DNA of 64,000 nt from Dipylidium caninum (Eukaryota; Platyhelminthes; Cestoda; Cyclophyllidea; Dipylidiidae): contig QEYB01000766.1 in NCBI GenBank assembly GCA_017562135.1, forward strand, positions 682,001 to 746,000, written 5' to 3'. Below, in pieces: positions 59,781-64,000 of this stretch (position 1 is its first letter; every line of letters begins with the position of its first letter). The position numbers and the translations under genes are program-made. The notes under the pieces are model-generated. The model saw only the letters and a program-made list of their open reading frames with translations, made no database searches and had not been told where the DNA came from.

Positions 59781-61484
59781 ATGGGGAACGCTCAGGCGCC
59801 CGACCGGTGGCGGGGGCATTTCGCGTGGCAGCGCAGGTCGCTCAGGTCGGGCGGCGGCCGAGGGGGCAGTGGCCGAGGGGGCAGTGGCCGAGGGGGCGGC
59901 GGCGGCGGCGGCGGCGGCGGGAGGGAAGAGAGGGCCATTCAGTGCGGCATCCTGCTTCCGCCGCGTCCACAGGACGTGACGCGCCAGACAGCCAGGCGCT
60001 CGGCCAAAATGGTCCAGGTGGGCACACGGCCGAGTCTGCGGAACCGATCAACCATAACGGAGGCCGATTCCAGGGCGGTGACGGGCAGCGTGCAGAGCTC
60101 GTTGAGAAGGATGACGCCCAGCCCGAAGGCCTACTTCAACCCGCCGCAGTCGGAGGAGAAGTACCAGGGTACGTCCAGCCCTTTTCTCCACTTTCAGGAC
60201 GCCTACCCGTCATCGGCGATGCCCTACCCTGACGTTGCGAATGGGACGTGTGTTTTCACAACTCGACAACCGTTTTACTTTGACATGTCTAAGATGAGAC
60301 AGGCGCCAGACAAGTGGGTGTATGGAGCTTCACAACTACACGACTTTGGCGCTCTCCGGCCGAGCCTGCCGCCACGGAAGATGGAGGCCGGTGACATGTG
60401 GCAGGCCCCAGCACCGGTTGATTTGTTTGAACCAGTTAAGCACCTGCCGGCCAATTCGAGACCTCAGCGAATACAAATTGTTGACAAGCCGGAGATCATA
60501 CCGTCGCCGGTGGTGGAGGGATTGTCGCCTCGCGTCCTCCGAAAGTCCCGATCGTGGCACGGTTTTCCCGATCAGCAAGCAGGTGATGGGGTTAGTGGAA
60601 TGAAAGCCCCACAGGCTGTGTCTATGGACACAATTTTGTTGCCGCCACAGACGCGTCGCAGTTCGTCGCTCAACCCGCCGCTGAAGCCGCAGGCCTTTCC
60701 GCAGCCGTACCCTGGCGTGTGCGACGACGCGTCCTACCTGGCGACAGCACGCTGCACCATGAATGGCTTTGTGGTTCCGGGTACGAACCAGTCAAACCAG
60801 GCCTGCGCGTCCACGAGCGCAGAGAGAATGTGCACCAGCACGGAGTTCGTACCATTCTACAAGTCCCAGTGCCAATGCTATGGGCTGCCGCAATTCACCG
60901 GGCCGGCGTACTTCGGGCCTCACACAGGCCTGATGGTTCCAGCCTACAGCATGGCGAACCTGGGCGACAGGTCGGTGCGGGCAATGTCGCACTTCTCGAG
61001 AGCCAATTCAATGCGAAGCATCAAGCTGGGGCTGATGGAGAGCGAGAGACGACGCTTAATGCGACTCAGCCTCCTGAATAATAACAACGGCTGGTCGACT
61101 CCCAGCTCCCCCCTGCGTGGCGGATCGTCGAGGCAAGTCTGTGCTCCTGGTGAAGCCCTGGAGAAGGCTGCCAAGAGTCCCTCGCGCCTCAAGTCTGTCT
61201 CCTTCGGGCAGCCGAGTCGATTTCGCTTTTACCTCAAGGAGTCACCACAAATAACAAAAATTCTGCTCGACACAGGCGATCGGAGGATCCGAACTATCTG
61301 CGACCGATTCCAATGCGATCTGGAAGTGTACTCCAAAGTGCCCAAGTCGGGTTTCCTGCAGTATGCCATCGACATAACCGCGCCCGACAGCACCAGCCTC
61401 TACGCCTGTTCGAGGAACTTGGACTCGGCGCTCGGCTGGTTCCTCACCGCCCAACTCACGGCCGCTCGCTACATGAAGTGTTGA
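59781..61484 (+). CDS. Hypothetical protein with divergent KH-like C-terminal module
   Basis: Intronless ORF of 567 aa from the first in-frame ATG (MGNAQAPDRW). An ATG at 60009 in stronger context (AAAATGG) would give about 491 aa and skip the Gly/Arg tract. Residues about 23-48 are Gly-rich (GGRGGSGRGGSGRGG), coded by a GGC/GGCCGAG repeat. The middle is Pro/Ser-rich and probably disordered, with Arg-Ser clusters such as RRSSSLN and MSHFSRANSMRS. The last 100 residues (KSVSFGQPSRFRFYL...) look folded. An I-x3-GDRR turn and then CDLEVYSK...YAIDITAPD recall a KH fold, whose GxxG loop would be GDRR. If so, the protein would bind RNA or ssDNA, but this rests on pattern only. The N-terminal MGN could be myristoylated if it is the true start. 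AATAAA lies 82 nt after the stop. Confidence 0.72.
   Translation: MGNAQAPDRWRGHFAWQRRSLRSGGGRGGSGRGGSGRGGGGGGGGGGREERAIQCGILLPPRPQDVTRQTARRSAKMVQVGTRPSLRNRSTITEADSRAVTGSVQSSLRRMTPSPKAYFNPPQSEEKYQGTSSPFLHFQDAYPSSAMPYPDVANGTCVFTTRQPFYFDMSKMRQAPDKWVYGASQLHDFGALRPSLPPRKMEAGDMWQAPAPVDLFEPVKHLPANSRPQRIQIVDKPEIIPSPVVEGLSPRVLRKSRSWHGFPDQQAGDGVSGMKAPQAVSMDTILLPPQTRRSSSLNPPLKPQAFPQPYPGVCDDASYLATARCTMNGFVVPGTNQSNQACASTSAERMCTSTEFVPFYKSQCQCYGLPQFTGPAYFGPHTGLMVPAYSMANLGDRSVRAMSHFSRANSMRSIKLGLMESERRRLMRLSLLNNNNGWSTPSSPLRGGSSRQVCAPGEALEKAAKSPSRLKSVSFGQPSRFRFYLKESPQITKILLDTGDRRIRTICDRFQCDLEVYSKVPKSGFLQYAIDITAPDSTSLYACSRNLDSALGWFLTAQLTAARYMKC
59851..59923. repeat. GGCCGAGGGGGCAGT repeat and (GGC)n within the KH-like gene
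   Basis: Three 15-bp units followed by about eight GGC triplets. In frame they encode the GRGGS repeats and a polyglycine run, so length variants would change the protein by whole residues if this region is translated. Confidence 0.9.
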
Positions 61485-61565
61485 AAGAGGCCCCGCCGGG
61501 GGGGTCCGCACCTTTTCCGCCACACGTCGCGGAATTGGCCGAAGGAGTGGAGAGATTTTGCACTT

Positions 61566-61571
61566 AATAAA
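61566..61571 (+). terminator. Polyadenylation signal of the KH-like gene
   Basis: AATAAA, 82 nt after the stop codon at 61484, with T-rich sequence following. Confidence 0.65.
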
Positions 61572-63238
61572 GATGAGAATTTTTCGTCTACATGATTAAA
61601 TTTCGCCAAGTAAACTGTCAGTTGTTTGCCCCCCTTCGAGATGCTCTTCAGGCAATTTCGTTTAAGGCAATTCACCAATCTGCCTCGTGGGCGGTTGGGA
61701 ATACGAGGGTGAAACGACCGATAAGTGGAAGCCGGGCAACCGCTTAATGGCGTCGTACCTCAGGGGAGTCGAAAAGTTCGTTCGACTGGAGACCAGCTGC
61801 AAAAAGGATTTCATCGTCTCTTCTGCCTCGCTCGCTTTGACGCCCGGTGCAGATCGCCTGTTCTCTTGATCTGCCGGACAGCCGAAGCGGGCTTCGCTAT
61901 CCACCTTCGTGAAGGCGTGGAAGGGGATTTTGCTGTCGCAGAAGCCAGCATCACAATCCACACGAATTGTGGCGAGGAGGGTGCGTCTCCGCCGAGAGAC
62001 TCTCCACGCAGACGCGTTGGTGTGTTGGTGATGTGCCGGAGACGCGGCGATTCCTGCCGCCAGTCGAACGCACCCCGCGGCCAGGAGTCGACTTCGGTCG
62101 GTGTTTCGGTCGCGCTTCAGCCGCCGTTTTATGGTGGGAGTGACGCGGGGCGTGTTTTAATTGCCGATCCGCATCCAGACACGACGGCGGATCGACACTG
62201 GGGGCCTTTTCATTCCCTCCAGATGGCCGCCCCTGCCCCCGCCCAGACTGCAGACAGATTAGAGCGGTCCACAACTCGCCAATATTTCGGTACTGGCACG
62301 AGCATAGCATAAGAGGATAAAATCGTACAGTCCTCACAGCCGGTGACGGCAGTGGCAGAGGCGGTGTGAATTTGTTACCTTTTAGCGTGGATTTAAGCAT
62401 TCATAAAATGCACATAAAAAGATAACCACTAAGGCCAGTGCTCGAATAGCCTATCTGGAGGGAATTTGGCCCGAAATAGCCCGAGTTCCCTCCATGTGAG
62501 GCACCGAAATGCACGCAAGTGTGTGTTCGTTTGATGGCAGGAGAAGCTCGGCTCATCTGCCCTGCCGAGACGTCGAGGGGGCCGACAAGTGCGGCCTCGC
62601 TCGACTGAGGTGGCGCCACGGCGAAGGCGGACGGCCGAGGGACGTGGACTGAGCCACACGCGACGGCCGCCCCTGGTCCGGCCTGGCCAGCACGTCCAGG
62701 GGCCCGGTCGCATGGCGGTGAGTCACTCGATTTGTCCTCAACTGACGCCCCTGCAACGCTGATCGCCGCTCTCGTCGCCTCCCGATCGATAGCGGGCGCC
62801 TATGACCTTAAATAATCGCGAGTGCTGATTTGTCCAGCAGTCGAGACAGACGCACCCCTGGGTGCTGTGTCCTGGGTGGAGCGGGACCACTTCCACGCCC
62901 GCCCCCCCCCCGCCTGCTTGTCCGTCCGTCCGTCTGCGGTCCCGGCGTCGGGCGTTTCGCGGATGAGCCGTGTTGTCTCAATGGCGCAGACGTCTCCTTT
63001 AACGCTGTTTGGGCGATTTTGCACTCACCTCCACAAGGAAGGACGAATAGTTGCCGCCTTCCACAAGTGGAGCAATTCCGTAGAGTGGCGTCGAGGGAAG
63101 ACTGACAGGTATTTCGTGTGATCACTGATGGAGCGAGCACTTAACCTGTCACCAAAGTAATGCTGCTTGAGACTGCTTGTCACGATAGCATTCATTTCGG
63201 TGAAGCCATCGTTCAGGACCTTTAATGCCGTCATCCAC
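61572..63238. other. Non-coding region downstream of the KH-like gene
   Basis: No supported exon. A 195-codon frame (61725..62312, +) overlaps a 149-codon frame on the other strand and has no motif. A short (GTCC)n run lies near 62920 next to a C-run. Confidence 0.5.
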
Positions 63239-63925
63239 CTAGCAACTTGCCGACAGCGTCACTTCCCCAGCGTGTGTGAAAGGACTGTCAAGTGCCACTG
63301 CCAAATCGCAGAGTGACTCCAAGCAAGAGGAAAGAGGGAAGAGGGAGTCAGTGGGAGGATGGTATCCGTAAGGAATATCCCACGACTCATCAAAATACCT
63401 GCCTTGACATGATTGTCTCCTAGAGTGCGGGTATCCTTCCGTCCTGTCGTCGTCTCCTACACACGTGACAGACCACTTCACTTCTGTTCTGCTTCCACTG
63501 AGAGATTTGCAACCGGCATCTTCCCCTCTTCTGCCCTTACCCAGAAACGGAAGAGCAGAGGACCTGGGCGGCGAGGGGAAATCCACTTCTTCCAGATATG
63601 ATGGAGAGTGTTTAGTTGATTGTGTGCCTCCCTTGGGGTGACCCACTTCGTCCCACTCCTTCAGTCTTCGCTTTACCCACCGATCCACATTCGCTTTCAC
63701 CCTTCCTTCGCCATCGGCACAAGAGTAGGAGTAGGTGAGAAAAAAGTTGGAAGGGGGGTGGGGGGATCGACGATGGGGCGATGGTAGAGGGCCGCGGTCT
63801 TTTCCCTTGTGGCGCACCCATTGCGGTAACCATGTAACGGAGTGGATTTTGTTGAACGAATCCCTTCTATCCACAAAACCACTTTGTTTTGCGAGAGAAA
63901 TTAACCGCGACAACCGCACTTTCAT
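63239..63925 (-). CDS. Hypothetical 228-aa ORF
   Basis: ATG-initiated frame (MKVRLSRLISLAKQ) of 228 codons near the right edge. It is Ser/Pro/Arg-rich, with one basic-acidic helix-like stretch (VDRWVKRRLKEWDE) and no recognised domain, signal peptide or membrane helix. A frame of this length at this base composition is only modestly unlikely by chance. It could be part of a gene extending past the window or a random frame. Confidence 0.25.
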   Translation of the reverse strand: MKVRLSRLISLAKQSGFVDRRDSFNKIHSVTWLPQWVRHKGKDRGPLPSPHRRSPHPPSNFFLTYSYSCADGEGRVKANVDRWVKRRLKEWDEVGHPKGGTQSTKHSPSYLEEVDFPSPPRSSALPFLGKGRRGEDAGCKSLSGSRTEVKWSVTCVGDDDRTEGYPHSRRQSCQGRYFDESWDIPYGYHPPTDSLFPLSSCLESLCDLAVALDSPFTHAGEVTLSASC

Positions 63926-64000
63926 CGAACCTCGTCAATGTCGTGTGGATGCTGCGCGATTCGGGGCAGGAAGCGGCGTTTACCGTGTCGCCTCGTTGGG

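Noticed and set aside
61725..62312. 195-codon + strand ORF after the KH-like gene
   Set aside because: It starts after the polyadenylation signal, overlaps a 149-codon antisense frame and has no recognisable domain.

Overview
The window is animal nuclear DNA. Genes are split by GT-AG introns, lie far apart and share no operon signals. YIPF6 has introns of only 28, 32 and 35 nt near its 5' end, and coding exons are GC-rich while some introns are very AT-rich. Together these suggest a parasitic flatworm, most likely a tapeworm. The phylum call is an inference from gene architecture and protein divergence, not from a database search.

Layout. (1) 138-4189, +: the last five exons of a TANGO6/RTP1 homologue, whose 5' part lies outside the window. 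(2) 4967-6142, +: a complete six-exon YIPF6 gene. (3) 8566-16951, +: a RASEF (RAB45)-type gene with EF hands, coiled coil and Rab GTPase, in about 14 exons. (4) 17213-27979, -: a STARD3/MLN64 gene (MENTAL domain plus START domain) facing RASEF tail to tail, with 261 bp between the stop codons. A dead mariner transposase fragment (20037-20594) sits in one of its introns. (5) 31947-32534, +: an intronless four-helix membrane protein with a C-terminal PPxY motif. (6) 32535-45618: about 13 kb without a recognisable gene, holding G-rich minisatellites and one strong TATA box followed by a 51-codon ORF. (7) 45740-47887, -: an intronless 715-aa LRR-Ig single-pass receptor with a triple-CCAAT promoter. 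(8) 47888-59780: about 12 kb of non-coding DNA with microsatellites and homeodomain-like sites. (9) 59781-61484, +: an intronless, apparently lineage-restricted protein with a divergent KH-like C-terminus. (10) 61572-64000: mostly non-coding, with one doubtful 228-aa ORF on the minus strand.

Functionally, the first four genes all serve membrane traffic or organelle contacts: TANGO6 and YIPF6 at the ER/Golgi, RASEF as a Rab-type GTPase, and STARD3 in sterol transfer at late endosome-ER contacts. The other genes are two membrane proteins and a putative nucleic-acid-binding protein. I found no tRNA, rRNA or CRISPR. Exon coordinates were derived by hand from splice-site consensus, codon phase and family similarity recalled from memory. 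Exon 6 of RASEF and two exons of STARD3 remain unresolved.
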